Assembly: GCF_050753385.1 (NCBI RefSeq)
Contig: NZ_JBLZFZ010000010.1
Location: 97,600 to 161,599, forward strand
Direction of reading: 5' to 3'
From: Pantanalinema rosaneae
GTDB lineage: Bacteria > Cyanobacteriota > Cyanobacteriia > Leptolyngbyales > Leptolyngbyaceae
Length of the DNA: 64,000 nucleotides
Position 1 is the stretch's first letter. The number at the start of each line of letters is the position of its first letter. The translations under genes were made by a program, and so were the position numbers. The notes under the pieces were generated by a model, which saw only the letters and a list, made by a program, of their open reading frames with translations, did not search any database and had not been told where the DNA came from. Below are positions 9,922 to 17,850 of the stretch, in pieces.

Positions 9922-9996
9922 TACCCTCACTGAACTGATTAAACCCGGACGTATATAGTCTTAATGCTAGCGAACCTCTCTCGCGATCGCGAATCC

Positions 9997-11337
9997 CTAT
10001 TCATCCTCTTCTAGGGGGATCTCATCCTCCTCTAAAGCATCCTCCTCCATCTCAACCACTGGCTCCTCCTCGGCTCCTAGATCGCTCTCCGCATCTGGAG
10101 CGAATCGTTCCTGTTCCTCATCCTCCAGGTCTTCCTCATAGTCTTCAACTGGGGCAGGACGGCGAGCTTCCTGAAGGCTAGCCAACTTGCGGTTTTCCGC
10201 CTCATAGTCATATTTGGCAGAGTCTTTAATATCAATTTTCCAGCCTGTTAACCGAGCCGCCAAGCGCACATTTTGTCCTTCTTTCCCGATCGCTAAACTC
10301 AGTTGATCTTCAGCAACCAGGACATGCGCCTGCCGTCCTTCTGGATCCATCAAACGAACCTCATCCACCCGAGCCGGACTTAAAGCATTGGCAATATAAG
10401 TAGCCGGATCAGGCGACCAGCGGATCACATCAATCTTTTCGCCACGCAGTTCATTCACCACGACTTGGATCCGTGACCCTCTAGCACCAATACAGGCACC
10501 CACGGGATCAACATCTCGTTCGATCGTATCCACGGCAATCTTCGTGCGTGGACCGACCGATCGAGAGGGGGGATTGGCTTCCCTGGCGACCGCCACGATA
10601 CGGACAATCTCATCCTCAATTTCCGGGACTTCATTGGCAAACAGATAGACAACCAACCCCGCATCTGCTCTTGAAACCAGAAGTTGTGGACCTCGATGGG
10701 ATCCTTCAGACACCCGCTTCAAATAAACCTTAAACGTGGCGTTTGCCCGATAGTTATCATTTGGAAGTTGCTCCCGCTTGGGTAATTCCGCTTCCACTTC
10801 CGGTTGTCCGAAGCCGCTACTGACCGCCATGATCACTGATTGGCGCTCAAATCGCAGAACCCGAGCCTGTAAAACGGTACTTTCTAAATCTTGGAACTCT
10901 TCCTGCACCAGCTTCCGTTGTTGATCCCGCAGCTTTTGGGCTAACACTTGCTTGGTCTGAATCGCCGCCATCCGCCCGAAGTCTCCCTGATCTGGGGTGA
11001 CATCCAACACCACAGTATCTCCCGGTTGAGCTTCAGCAGCCACCTCTTGGACTTCCTGAAGGGCAATCTGGTGATCCGGATTCGTCACATCTTCGACGAT
11101 CGTCTTCGTCGCCAAAACTCGAAATCCTTCCTCTTCAACGTCCAGTTCCACCTCAAAGTTAGCAAAATACTCTTCATCAAATCCTGCCCCATCCAAGCGC
11201 AGTGTCCGACGATATCGCTCATACCCTTTAAGTAACGCTTCACGGAGCGCCGCCTGAACAGCCAGTTTGGGCAAATTGCGCTCTCGACTAATACTGTCAA
11301 TCATGTCCCTGAGTCCGGGCAAAGCGACCATTGACAT
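9997..11337 (-). CDS. nusA: Transcription termination/antitermination protein NusA
   Basis: Binds RNA polymerase and controls pausing, termination and antitermination. The 446 residues hold the N-terminal polymerase-binding domain (residues 1-130), an S1 domain, and two KH domains with GARGSRIQ and GKEGQNVRLAA as their GxxG-type loops. The tail from about residue 395 is very acidic (runs of Glu and Asp) and replaces the AR repeats of the E. coli protein; this shorter form is the one found in cyanobacteria. The start MSMVALPGLRD matches the family, with a second possible ATG two codons in. It lies 114 bp downstream of rimP in one transcription unit. Confidence 0.96.
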   Translation of the reverse strand: MSMVALPGLRDMIDSISRERNLPKLAVQAALREALLKGYERYRRTLRLDGAGFDEEYFANFEVELDVEEEGFRVLATKTIVEDVTNPDHQIALQEVQEVAAEAQPGDTVVLDVTPDQGDFGRMAAIQTKQVLAQKLRDQQRKLVQEEFQDLESTVLQARVLRFERQSVIMAVSSGFGQPEVEAELPKREQLPNDNYRANATFKVYLKRVSEGSHRGPQLLVSRADAGLVVYLFANEVPEIEDEIVRIVAVAREANPPSRSVGPRTKIAVDTIERDVDPVGACIGARGSRIQVVVNELRGEKIDVIRWSPDPATYIANALSPARVDEVRLMDPEGRQAHVLVAEDQLSLAIGKEGQNVRLAARLTGWKIDIKDSAKYDYEAENRKLASLQEARRPAPVEDYEEDLEDEEQERFAPDAESDLGAEEEPVVEMEEDALEEDEIPLEEDE

Positions 11338-11451
11338 AAAGAAATCTCCGTAGAAAAGAGGAACGATGAGACAAATGAGAAAACCGTGGAGTGAGCCGCT
11401 TAACTATAAATCAGGTCAATCCCATCACGTGATGGTGCAAATCTAAAGCGA

Positions 11452-11916
11452 TCAAGCCCGCTGTTGGTCAAGCTGCACCCGACTGACTAAATAACGGGGA
11501 ATAGCGATCGCACGACCCCTCTGGCTCAGGCGCACACTATCGTCATCTCGACCAATAAGTTGACCAGTCCACTCCTGCTGACCGTCAAATGCGGCTGATG
11601 CTGTTACTGTGACCACAAACCCTTTAAAGGAAATAAATTCGCGATCGGTCGTCAATGTTCGGGAAATCCCAGGGCTGGAAATCTCCAGAACATAGGCACT
11701 CGGAATCATCTCTGATTGATCTAATGCTGCTTCTAACGCTCGACTCATTCGCTCACAATCATCCAAGCCCGTATCCTGTTGGGGATTGCGAATATCTACC
11801 CGGAGGATTGGCGGGTTCTGGTTCGTTTGAAATACCGCACCAACAACTTCCAGTCCCAGGGATTCGGCGACAGGACTAGCGAGATCGATAATTTGCGGAA
11901 TCAATGGATGAGCCAT
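11452..11916 (-). CDS. rimP: Ribosome maturation factor RimP
   Basis: Needed for late assembly of the 30S subunit. At 154 residues it has normal length, with the N-terminal alpha/beta domain containing VDIRNP and the segment DDCERMSRALEAALD, and the motif YVLEISSPGISRTL at the domain junction, followed by the Sm-like C-terminal barrel. It is the first gene of the rimP-nusA-ylxR-infB operon. The ATG at 11916 has no clear Shine-Dalgarno sequence; instead a T-tract belonging to a terminator-like hairpin ends only 14 bp before the start codon, so expression of the whole operon may depend on read-through of that structure. Confidence 0.95.
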   Translation of the reverse strand: MAHPLIPQIIDLASPVAESLGLEVVGAVFQTNQNPPILRVDIRNPQQDTGLDDCERMSRALEAALDQSEMIPSAYVLEISSPGISRTLTTDREFISFKGFVVTVTASAAFDGQQEWTGQLIGRDDDSVRLSQRGRAIAIPRYLVSRVQLDQQRA

Positions 11917-11930
11917 TGTAATTTACCAAT

Positions 11931-11954
11931 AAAAAAAGTGGGTCAGCCACCCAC
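11931..11954 (-). terminator. Terminator-like hairpin in the rimP leader (possible attenuator)
   Basis: On the minus strand GTGGGT-GGCTG-ACCCAC (11954-11938) forms a six-bp GC-rich stem with a five-base loop, followed at once by seven T (11937-11931). This is a textbook intrinsic terminator, yet it sits downstream of the probable operon promoter and directly before the rimP start. Several smaller hairpins precede it in the leader (GGAGCC/GGCTTC, GTGA/TCAC, CTTC/GAAG). Attenuation of the nusA operon is a reasonable reading; a short stand-alone RNA ending here is the alternative. Confidence 0.6.
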
Positions 11955-12029
11955 CTTCCATGAAGTGATTGCTTTCACGAAGCCTGGAGGCTCCACGCAA
12001 CTAGTCATAGTTCCGCAGAGTTCTTACCT

Positions 12030-12059
12030 AGTGTAACGCAAGCCGCCAAAAGTCGTCAG
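12030..12059 (-). promoter_or_regulatory. Candidate promoter of the rimP-nusA-ylxR-infB operon
   Basis: Minus-strand -35 CTGACG (12059-12054), 18-bp spacer, -10 TACACT (12035-12030). The start point would fall near 12023, giving a leader of about 90 nt to the hairpin at 11931-11954. Four of six bases match the consensus in each box. Confidence 0.45.
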
Positions 12060-12195
12060 TTTATTCCAGACCTCCCGTTGGCGTGAATCAGGCTAACGAT
12101 TCAGCGAAGGGAAATCTGAAAAAATCAACTCTTGCGCTTGCGGGATCTGCCCTAACTATCGTAGTATGGTAGACCGTGTTGATTTAAAGAGAACC

Positions 12196-12393
12196 ATGCC
12201 GAAGCTGAAGACCCGCAAAGCGGCTGCCAAGCGTCTGAGAGCCACTGGATCTGGCAAGATTATTCGCCGCAAGACCAACAGAAGTCATTTGTTAGAACAT
12301 AAAAGCGCTTCTCGGAAGCGCCGCCTCGCTGGTACAGCCGTAGTGAATGAGCGGGATGTTGAAAGAGTCCATTTAATGCTGCCCTATCTTTAA
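12196..12393 (+). CDS. rpmI: 50S ribosomal protein L35
   Basis: A 65-residue basic protein of the large ribosomal subunit. MPKLKTRKAAAKR at the start and HKSASRKRRL in the middle are diagnostic. The frame is open upstream to 12166, but the ATG at 12196 is the family start and has AAAGAGAA before it. It is followed by rplT 54 bp later. infC, which precedes this pair in many bacteria, is absent here. A hairpin overlaps its stop codon (separate entry). Confidence 0.97.
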   Translation: MPKLKTRKAAAKRLRATGSGKIIRRKTNRSHLLEHKSASRKRRLAGTAVVNERDVERVHLMLPYL

Positions 12394-12401
12394 AAGATAG
12401 G
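12383..12401 (+). promoter_or_regulatory. Perfect inverted repeat across the rpmI stop codon
   Basis: CCTATCTTT at 12383-12391 and AAAGATAGG at 12393-12401 are exact reverse complements around a single base, and the rpmI stop TAA (12391-12393) sits in the centre. In RNA this gives a compact hairpin between L35 and L20. There is no T-run after it, so it is not a terminator. Ribosomal protein L20 represses its own mRNA in other bacteria, which makes a translational control element conceivable. Confidence 0.5.
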
Positions 12402-12447
12402 TAGCCAAAATTAACCGTAATTTAGATAGAAGTCTAGAGGAAAGAAC

Positions 12448-12804
12448 ATGGCACGGGTCAAGCGGGGGAATGTTGCTCGTAAGCGCCGTAAGAAGATCTT
12501 AAAGCTGGCGAAGGGGTTCCGGGGATCCCATTCTCGGCTATTCCGGACGGCGAATCAGCAGGTAATGAAAGCTTTACGGAATGCGTATCGCGATCGTCGG
12601 AAGCGGAAACGGGATTTTCGGCGGTTGTGGATTACCCGGATTAATGCAGCAGCGCGGCAGCATGGGATGAGCTACAGCCAGTTGATTGGTAGCTTGAAAA
12701 AAGCCAACATTCAGATCAACCGGAAGATGCTGGCACAAATGGCAGTGCTCGATCCAGCCGGATTTGAGCAAGTGTTGACGGCGGCGGGACAGACCACTAA
12801 GTAG
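12448..12804 (+). CDS. rplT: 50S ribosomal protein L20
   Basis: A 118-residue basic protein that binds 23S rRNA early in assembly of the large subunit. The start MARVKRGNVARKRRKK, the GFRGSHS motif and RDRRKRKRDFRRLWI are family hallmarks; length is standard. AGAGGA six to eight bases before the ATG is a good ribosome-binding site. Co-transcribed with rpmI. Confidence 0.98.
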   Translation: MARVKRGNVARKRRKKILKLAKGFRGSHSRLFRTANQQVMKALRNAYRDRRKRKRDFRRLWITRINAAARQHGMSYSQLIGSLKKANIQINRKMLAQMAVLDPAGFEQVLTAAGQTTK

Positions 12805-12837
12805 CTCTGTCGATTTAGATTCATTCAGAGCGCGAGA

Positions 12838-13629
12838 ATGATGCCTAGAAGTTGGTGGACAAGCAAAAAGCAGCTTCTAGGTATTGGTTTGCTAGGGTTG
12901 TTCCTCCTCACGCCTCTGCCCGCGATCGCGGCTGACTTGGCGGCGATCCAACAACGGGGGCGCTTAGTCGTAGGCATCAAAGATAATTCACGCCCATTAG
13001 GTTTTATGGATCGGAATGGGCAATTGCAGGGATTTGAGATTGATATTGCCCGTCGTTTAGCCCAAGAACTACTGGGTCGCCCGGATGCTCTTGTTTTGCA
13101 ACCTGTCCTCAACCAGGAACGGCTGCCGTCTGTAATCGATGGGCAGGTTGATCTGGCGATCGCCCGGATGACGCTGACTCCAGCCCGCTTACGGATTGTC
13201 AACTTTAGCATTCCATACTATACAGATGGCACCGTTTTAATCACCCGTGACCTCAAATTGCGCTCCGCCCCAGATGCCGATTCAGCCACGATCGCAGTCT
13301 TAAACAACTCGAAAACCGTAGAAATTATTCGTGATCGGTTTCCTAATGCCACTTTAGTCGGTGTTGATTCCTACCAGGCAGCAAAAGCCGTTTTGGAACA
13401 GGGACGTGCCCTTGCCTTTGCGGCGGATGTCAGTGTCTTAACGGGTTGGGTACAGGAGTTTCCCGAATATCGTCTTCTGTCTCCCATGCTGTCCTTTGAA
13501 CCTCTGGCGATCGCGCTACCTAAAGGCAAGCAGTATGAGCCATTGCGCCAACGAATCAATACGGTGTTACAGCAGTGGCAAGCCGAGGGCTGGCTGCGGG
13601 AACGGGCAACTTTTTGGGGACTCCCCTAA
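12838..13629 (+). CDS. Family-3 solute-binding protein, exported
   Basis: A 263-residue periplasmic binding protein of the type that feeds polar amino acids to ABC importers. Residues 1-31 are a signal peptide ending in AIA, with cleavage before ADLAAIQQ. The mature part starts with RGRLVVGIKDNSRPLGF, the canonical first strand, then GFEIDIARRLAQELLG and the hinge segment RLRIVNFSIPYYTDG. No permease or ATPase gene is adjacent, so it either serves a distant transporter or acts as a stand-alone sensor. ATG at 12838 or the next codon. The ligand cannot be read from the sequence. Confidence 0.88.
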   Translation: MMPRSWWTSKKQLLGIGLLGLFLLTPLPAIAADLAAIQQRGRLVVGIKDNSRPLGFMDRNGQLQGFEIDIARRLAQELLGRPDALVLQPVLNQERLPSVIDGQVDLAIARMTLTPARLRIVNFSIPYYTDGTVLITRDLKLRSAPDADSATIAVLNNSKTVEIIRDRFPNATLVGVDSYQAAKAVLEQGRALAFAADVSVLTGWVQEFPEYRLLSPMLSFEPLAIALPKGKQYEPLRQRINTVLQQWQAEGWLRERATFWGLP

Positions 13630-13725
13630 GCTGATGGGGAAGTCCCACCCAAATTAAGCTAAGGTTTTAAGAGACTGGTTCTAAAATTTCCGTTTGGTAA
13701 ATTTTTTGTTTGGTGAACGTTAAAT

Positions 13726-14256
13726 ATGCGAGAAACGTTTCCGATCATCTATCTTTCCCTGTTGCTGATCTTGTTGGGATTAGCGGCTTGGGCGATCGTG
13801 CGCCAAGTCCTAAGAACACGTTCTACAGAAAGCCGATTGACAAAATTGCAGTCTAAGCTAACGAAGGAAAAAGGCACAGCGCAGGAATATTATGAGCTTG
13901 GTAGTATCTACCTACAAAAGAAAGTATTTGCCCAGGCGATTACCCTGTTTCAAAAAGCGTTAAAGACTGACGAAGACCTGCCAGAGCAAGAAAGTTCCCT
14001 GATCTACAATGCTTTAGGCTATGCCTATTTTGGTCAAGAGCAGTATGACCTGGCAATTCGGCAATACAAGGAAGCCTTGAAGCTCAATCCTCAGTATGTC
14101 GTGGGATTGAACAACTTAGGTCATGCCTATGAGCGTAAGCAACTCAGCAGTCAGGCATTAGAGGCGTATGAGCAGGCGCTCGCGATCGAGCCAGAGAATC
14201 CAACGGCTAAGCAACGGGCAGAATCGTTGCGGAAGCGCCTAATTCCCTCGGCATAA
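13726..14256 (+). CDS. Membrane-anchored TPR protein
   Basis: A 176-residue protein with one N-terminal membrane helix (residues 5-27) and about three tetratricopeptide repeats: YYELGSIYLQKKVFAQAITLFQKAL, IYNALGYAYFGQEQYDLAIRQYKEAL and GLNNLGHAYERKQLSSQALEAYEQAL. TPR units form helical scaffolds for protein binding; the partner is unknown. A strong terminator follows 23 bp after the stop, so the gene is a separate unit. Confidence 0.85.
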   Translation: MRETFPIIYLSLLLILLGLAAWAIVRQVLRTRSTESRLTKLQSKLTKEKGTAQEYYELGSIYLQKKVFAQAITLFQKALKTDEDLPEQESSLIYNALGYAYFGQEQYDLAIRQYKEALKLNPQYVVGLNNLGHAYERKQLSSQALEAYEQALAIEPENPTAKQRAESLRKRLIPSA

Positions 14257-14279
14257 ACCGCAAAATATTTAACTGAGCG

Positions 14280-14326
14280 ACCAGCCATCCGGAGTAGAAC
14301 CAAGTCACTGCTGATGGCTGGTTTTT
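14280..14326 (+). terminator. Intrinsic terminator after the TPR gene
   Basis: ACCAGCCATC (14280-14289) pairs perfectly over ten bases with GATGGCTGGT (14313-14322), and five T follow directly. The 23-base loop is long, but the stem is strong. Confidence 0.75.
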
Positions 14327-14462
14327 CCACATCAGTATTTGGGCATTCGCAAGAACCTTTATCCTCTGAATGCGTCAAAGGAAAGATGATATTATCTCGC
14401 CAGTAAGTTGCCCCCTGGGGTATTTGCGATCGCATCTTGCCGTTATTAGCAGTCTGTAGCCT

Positions 14463-16190
14463 ATGGGGATCCGTCATCTACAAGCGATTTTCACGACTCC
14501 CTCAAAGCAACGGTTGAGTGCTCAAACAATCTTTTGGTTCAGCTTAAGTCTCACCTTTGCCGCCATTTATGGCTACCTCAGTTTGCGGCAGGTCTTTGGC
14601 ATGGAATATATCGTGCAGGACGATGTGCGCCAGCATGTGTTTTGGATGGAACGGTTCCAGCATCCTGAGTTGTTTCCCAACGATCTAATTGCCAACTACT
14701 TCCAGTCGGTAGCGCCTACCGGGTACACCACCCTTTATCGGCTAATGGCAGTCCTGGGGATTGATCCGATCGTAGTCAGCAAGGTGCTACCACCCATCCT
14801 GGGCTTAATCACCACTGCCTATTGCTTCGGGGTTTCTATGCAGATGTTACCTGTGCCCTTTGCCGGTTTCATCAGTTCCCTATTGCTGAATCAGTGCATG
14901 TGGACAAAATCGGATTTGGCTTCTGCCACACCCCGAGCCTTTGTATTCCCGTTGTTTCTGGCATTTGCGTACTACTTGCTGCGATCGGCGATCGTCCCTT
15001 GCTTGATTACGATTGCCCTGATCGGACTGTTCTACCCCCAATACATTTTCATTGCGGCGGGAGTTTTGGTGCTGCGGTGTTTCACCTTTGAGAACCGTCG
15101 GCTCCAACTCGTTCGCGATCGTTCGATCTGGATCATCAATGGAGCCGGATTCGCGATCGCGATCGCGGTAATGGCGTTCTATGCTCTAAATCATTCCAGC
15201 TTTGGGCCAACGATCCCTATCGCAGAAGCCAAGACCCTGCCAGAATTCCTACCGGGAGGTCGTGCCCCATTTTTCCATGACAACGCCTGGGAGTTTTGGG
15301 TGGATGGGCGGGGCAGTGGTTTCCTGCCATCGCTGATGCCCGTTTTGGTCTACTTAGGCTTGCTGCTACCCGGTTTACTGCGCCTGCCGCAAGGATTACC
15401 GTTGAGCCAGCAGGTCACCCCCAAAGTCCATTTGTTGACTCAAATTATCTTGACCTCTGTGTTCATGTTTCTGGCGGCTCATGCCCTACTTTTCAAGCTG
15501 CATTTGCCCAGTCGCTACACGGGGAATAGTTTTCGGATCGCCTTTAGTTTGGCCGCCGGAATTGCGATCGTCATTCTCCTGGATGGCTTATTCCAATTCC
15601 TGCTCACGCGTACCTGGAACCACCGCCAACCACAAAGTATAGCGATCGCTACAACTACGCTATTAGTCGCTACGTTGGTGTTATATCCTAGCTTTGTGCC
15701 GAAATTCCCCAATGCTCAATATATTGAAGGGGATGATCCAGAACTATACGAATTTTTTGCCCAACAGCCCACAGACACACTGATTGTATCCCTGACGAAA
15801 GAAGGCGATAATTTGCCCACCTACTCGCAACGATCGATTCTGACGGGTGAAGAATATGCCATTCCCTACCATGCCGGATATTATCGGCAGTTTCGGCAGC
15901 GCACCCTGGAGGCGATCGCGGCTCAATATAGCCCGGATCTCAATCAAGTCAGGCAATTTACCCAAAAATATGGGGTAGACTTTTGGCTGCTCGATCGTCA
16001 TGCCTTTGATCTGGACTATTTACAAGACCATCGCTGGATTAAGCAGTATCAACCCATCGCGACGCAAGCAATCAGCCAATTACAGCAAGGGCAAGTTCCC
16101 ATCTTGCAGCAACGGTTAAGCACCTGTACGGTATTTCAGCAAGCAGAATTGATCGTTGTGGCGGCGGATTGTGTAGTAGGGGTGTCATGA
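14463..16190 (+). CDS. Polytopic membrane protein, paralogue of the gene at 17851
   Basis: A 575-residue protein with roughly ten to twelve hydrophobic helices. Near the N-terminus lies a loop with VQDDVRQHVFWMERF and LFPNDLIANYFQSVAP, and a C-terminal soluble domain of about 150 residues begins near EFFAQQPTDTLIVSL. The paired acidic residues in the first external loop (QDD) followed by many helices and a C-terminal soluble domain resemble GT-C-fold glycosyltransferases, but I recognise no named family. It is clearly homologous along its length to the protein at 17851-19614. The following gene overlaps its stop in an ATGA arrangement, so the three are one operon. Confidence 0.75.
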   Translation: MGIRHLQAIFTTPSKQRLSAQTIFWFSLSLTFAAIYGYLSLRQVFGMEYIVQDDVRQHVFWMERFQHPELFPNDLIANYFQSVAPTGYTTLYRLMAVLGIDPIVVSKVLPPILGLITTAYCFGVSMQMLPVPFAGFISSLLLNQCMWTKSDLASATPRAFVFPLFLAFAYYLLRSAIVPCLITIALIGLFYPQYIFIAAGVLVLRCFTFENRRLQLVRDRSIWIINGAGFAIAIAVMAFYALNHSSFGPTIPIAEAKTLPEFLPGGRAPFFHDNAWEFWVDGRGSGFLPSLMPVLVYLGLLLPGLLRLPQGLPLSQQVTPKVHLLTQIILTSVFMFLAAHALLFKLHLPSRYTGNSFRIAFSLAAGIAIVILLDGLFQFLLTRTWNHRQPQSIAIATTTLLVATLVLYPSFVPKFPNAQYIEGDDPELYEFFAQQPTDTLIVSLTKEGDNLPTYSQRSILTGEEYAIPYHAGYYRQFRQRTLEAIAAQYSPDLNQVRQFTQKYGVDFWLLDRHAFDLDYLQDHRWIKQYQPIATQAISQLQQGQVPILQQRLSTCTVFQQAELIVVAADCVVGVS

Positions 16191-17845
16191 GGAAAACCAC
16201 AGTAAATTGGCTGGTCAAATACGGTCATCCCCGGCACTGGCTACCGATATCCTTAGGCAGTTTGCGAGGGCTGATTATTGCTGCCTTAATTTTAGGGATT
16301 GTCTTTCGATTCATTCATCTCGATCGCAAAACCTACTGGATTGATGAAACCTATACTTCTCTACGGCTGTCAGGGCACACAGAAGCCGAGCTAGTGCAAA
16401 CGCTATTTACCGGAGAGGTGATTAGTGTAGACGACTTACTGCAATATCAGCATCCTGATCCAGCAACGACAGTTCGTGATACGTTGCATTCCCTCGCCAC
16501 GGAATCTCCTCAACATCCCCCGCTCTACTACATTCTGGGACGCTATGCGATGGAATGGTTTGGTAGTTCGATCTCCGTACCCCGAGGACTCGCCGCGATT
16601 CTCAGCCTGCCCCTGTTACCCGCCATGTATTGGTTGTGTTGGGAATTATTTGGTTCTATAACAGCCGCCTGGATTGGGGTTGTGCTGGTATCCGTCTCAC
16701 CGTTTCATATTCTGTATGCCCAGGAAGCCCGTGAATACAGTTTTTGGGCTGTGACTACGGTGCTCTCCTGTGCCGCCTTATTACGAGCCCTGCGATCGCA
16801 ACGTCGCTCTGATTGGTTACTCTATGCCGCGACAGTCAGTTTAGGACTATATACCTTCCTGTTCGCCGTTTTCGTTAACCTGGGACAGGCTCTATATATT
16901 GCGATTTTGACCCGGTTGCGGTGGACAAAAACAACGATTGCTTACCTCGTGTCCAGTCTGATTGGATGTTTGGCTTTTTTACCCTGGGTCTGGATCATTC
17001 TGGCGAACTGGGGACAATTGCATGAAACAACTGCCTGGACATTTAGCCGCCGATCGTTGGGTTACTTAATGCAACGATGGTTAGTCGGGAGTAGCAATCT
17101 ATTTTTTGATTTCAATTTAGGCTATTCCCGGTTAACCGGAGTCACGATTATTTTAGTTGCCCTGATCGTTTACTCCTTGTTTTATTGCGTGAGGAAACTC
17201 CCCCTCCGCAGTTGGTTGTTAATTGTGACGTTAACCCTGATCCCAGCAGCATGTTTAATTTTGCCGGATTTAATTTTAGGGGGTGTGCGATCGATTAACC
17301 CCCGCTACTTAATTCCAACATGGCTGGGGATGCAACTTGCTGTCACCTGTTTGATCACGGCGGGGATCGAGCAAGCGACGATCGTTAAACAACAAGTCAA
17401 CTGGGGACGAGTCCTGTTAACGGTTTTGTTTGTCAGTAGCGTTGTATCGTGTAGTGTTAGTTCCCAAGCCACTTTATGGTGGAATAAAGATTTTGATAAA
17501 AATCAATACAACACCTGGCTAGCGAGCATGATCAATCAAGCTGAACGCCCCTTAGTGATTGCCGATGATTCCAGAGTTGCCAGTGATTGTTTTGCCTGTC
17601 GGATGATGACTTTAAGTTATGCACTCGATCCTAAGGTGCGGTTGCAGTTAGTTTTAGAACCCAGTATTCCTAGAATCCCCACTGGCTTTAGTGATGTCTT
17701 ACTATTAAACACCTCCCGGAATTTGAGTAAAGCGATCGAAAAAACTACCCCTTATAAAGTAGTGAGAATTTTTCGGGATCGGCAATTTCTGCTACAAAAA
17801 CTGATTCAGCCTGCTCGTAGTTCATCAGATACCTTGGAGAGTTAG
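16187..17845 (+). CDS. GT39-type (ArnT/PMT-like) membrane glycosyltransferase
   Basis: A 552-residue integral membrane protein of the dolichyl/undecaprenyl-phosphate-sugar transferase superfamily, which moves a sugar from a polyprenyl-phosphate carrier to an acceptor on the outer side of the membrane. Signatures are the first-loop WIDETYTSLR (the Asp-Glu pair is the catalytic site in this fold), HPPLYYILGR in the second loop, and EAREYSFW further on; about eleven helices follow. The frame opens at 16169, but the ATG at 16187 overlaps the TGA of the upstream gene (ATGA) and is the likely start. Both neighbours are paralogues of each other, so the three probably build or decorate one surface glycan or lipid. 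Acceptor unknown. Confidence 0.85.
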   Translation: MRKTTVNWLVKYGHPRHWLPISLGSLRGLIIAALILGIVFRFIHLDRKTYWIDETYTSLRLSGHTEAELVQTLFTGEVISVDDLLQYQHPDPATTVRDTLHSLATESPQHPPLYYILGRYAMEWFGSSISVPRGLAAILSLPLLPAMYWLCWELFGSITAAWIGVVLVSVSPFHILYAQEAREYSFWAVTTVLSCAALLRALRSQRRSDWLLYAATVSLGLYTFLFAVFVNLGQALYIAILTRLRWTKTTIAYLVSSLIGCLAFLPWVWIILANWGQLHETTAWTFSRRSLGYLMQRWLVGSSNLFFDFNLGYSRLTGVTIILVALIVYSLFYCVRKLPLRSWLLIVTLTLIPAACLILPDLILGGVRSINPRYLIPTWLGMQLAVTCLITAGIEQATIVKQQVNWGRVLLTVLFVSSVVSCSVSSQATLWWNKDFDKNQYNTWLASMINQAERPLVIADDSRVASDCFACRMMTLSYALDPKVRLQLVLEPSIPRIPTGFSDVLLLNTSRNLSKAIEKTTPYKVVRIFRDRQFLLQKLIQPARSSSDTLES

Positions 17846-17850
17846 GCGGA

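Noticed and set aside
13614..13651. GGGACTCCCC/GGGGAAGTCCC inverted repeat at the end of the solute-binding protein gene
   Set aside because: No T-run on either strand, so not called a terminator.
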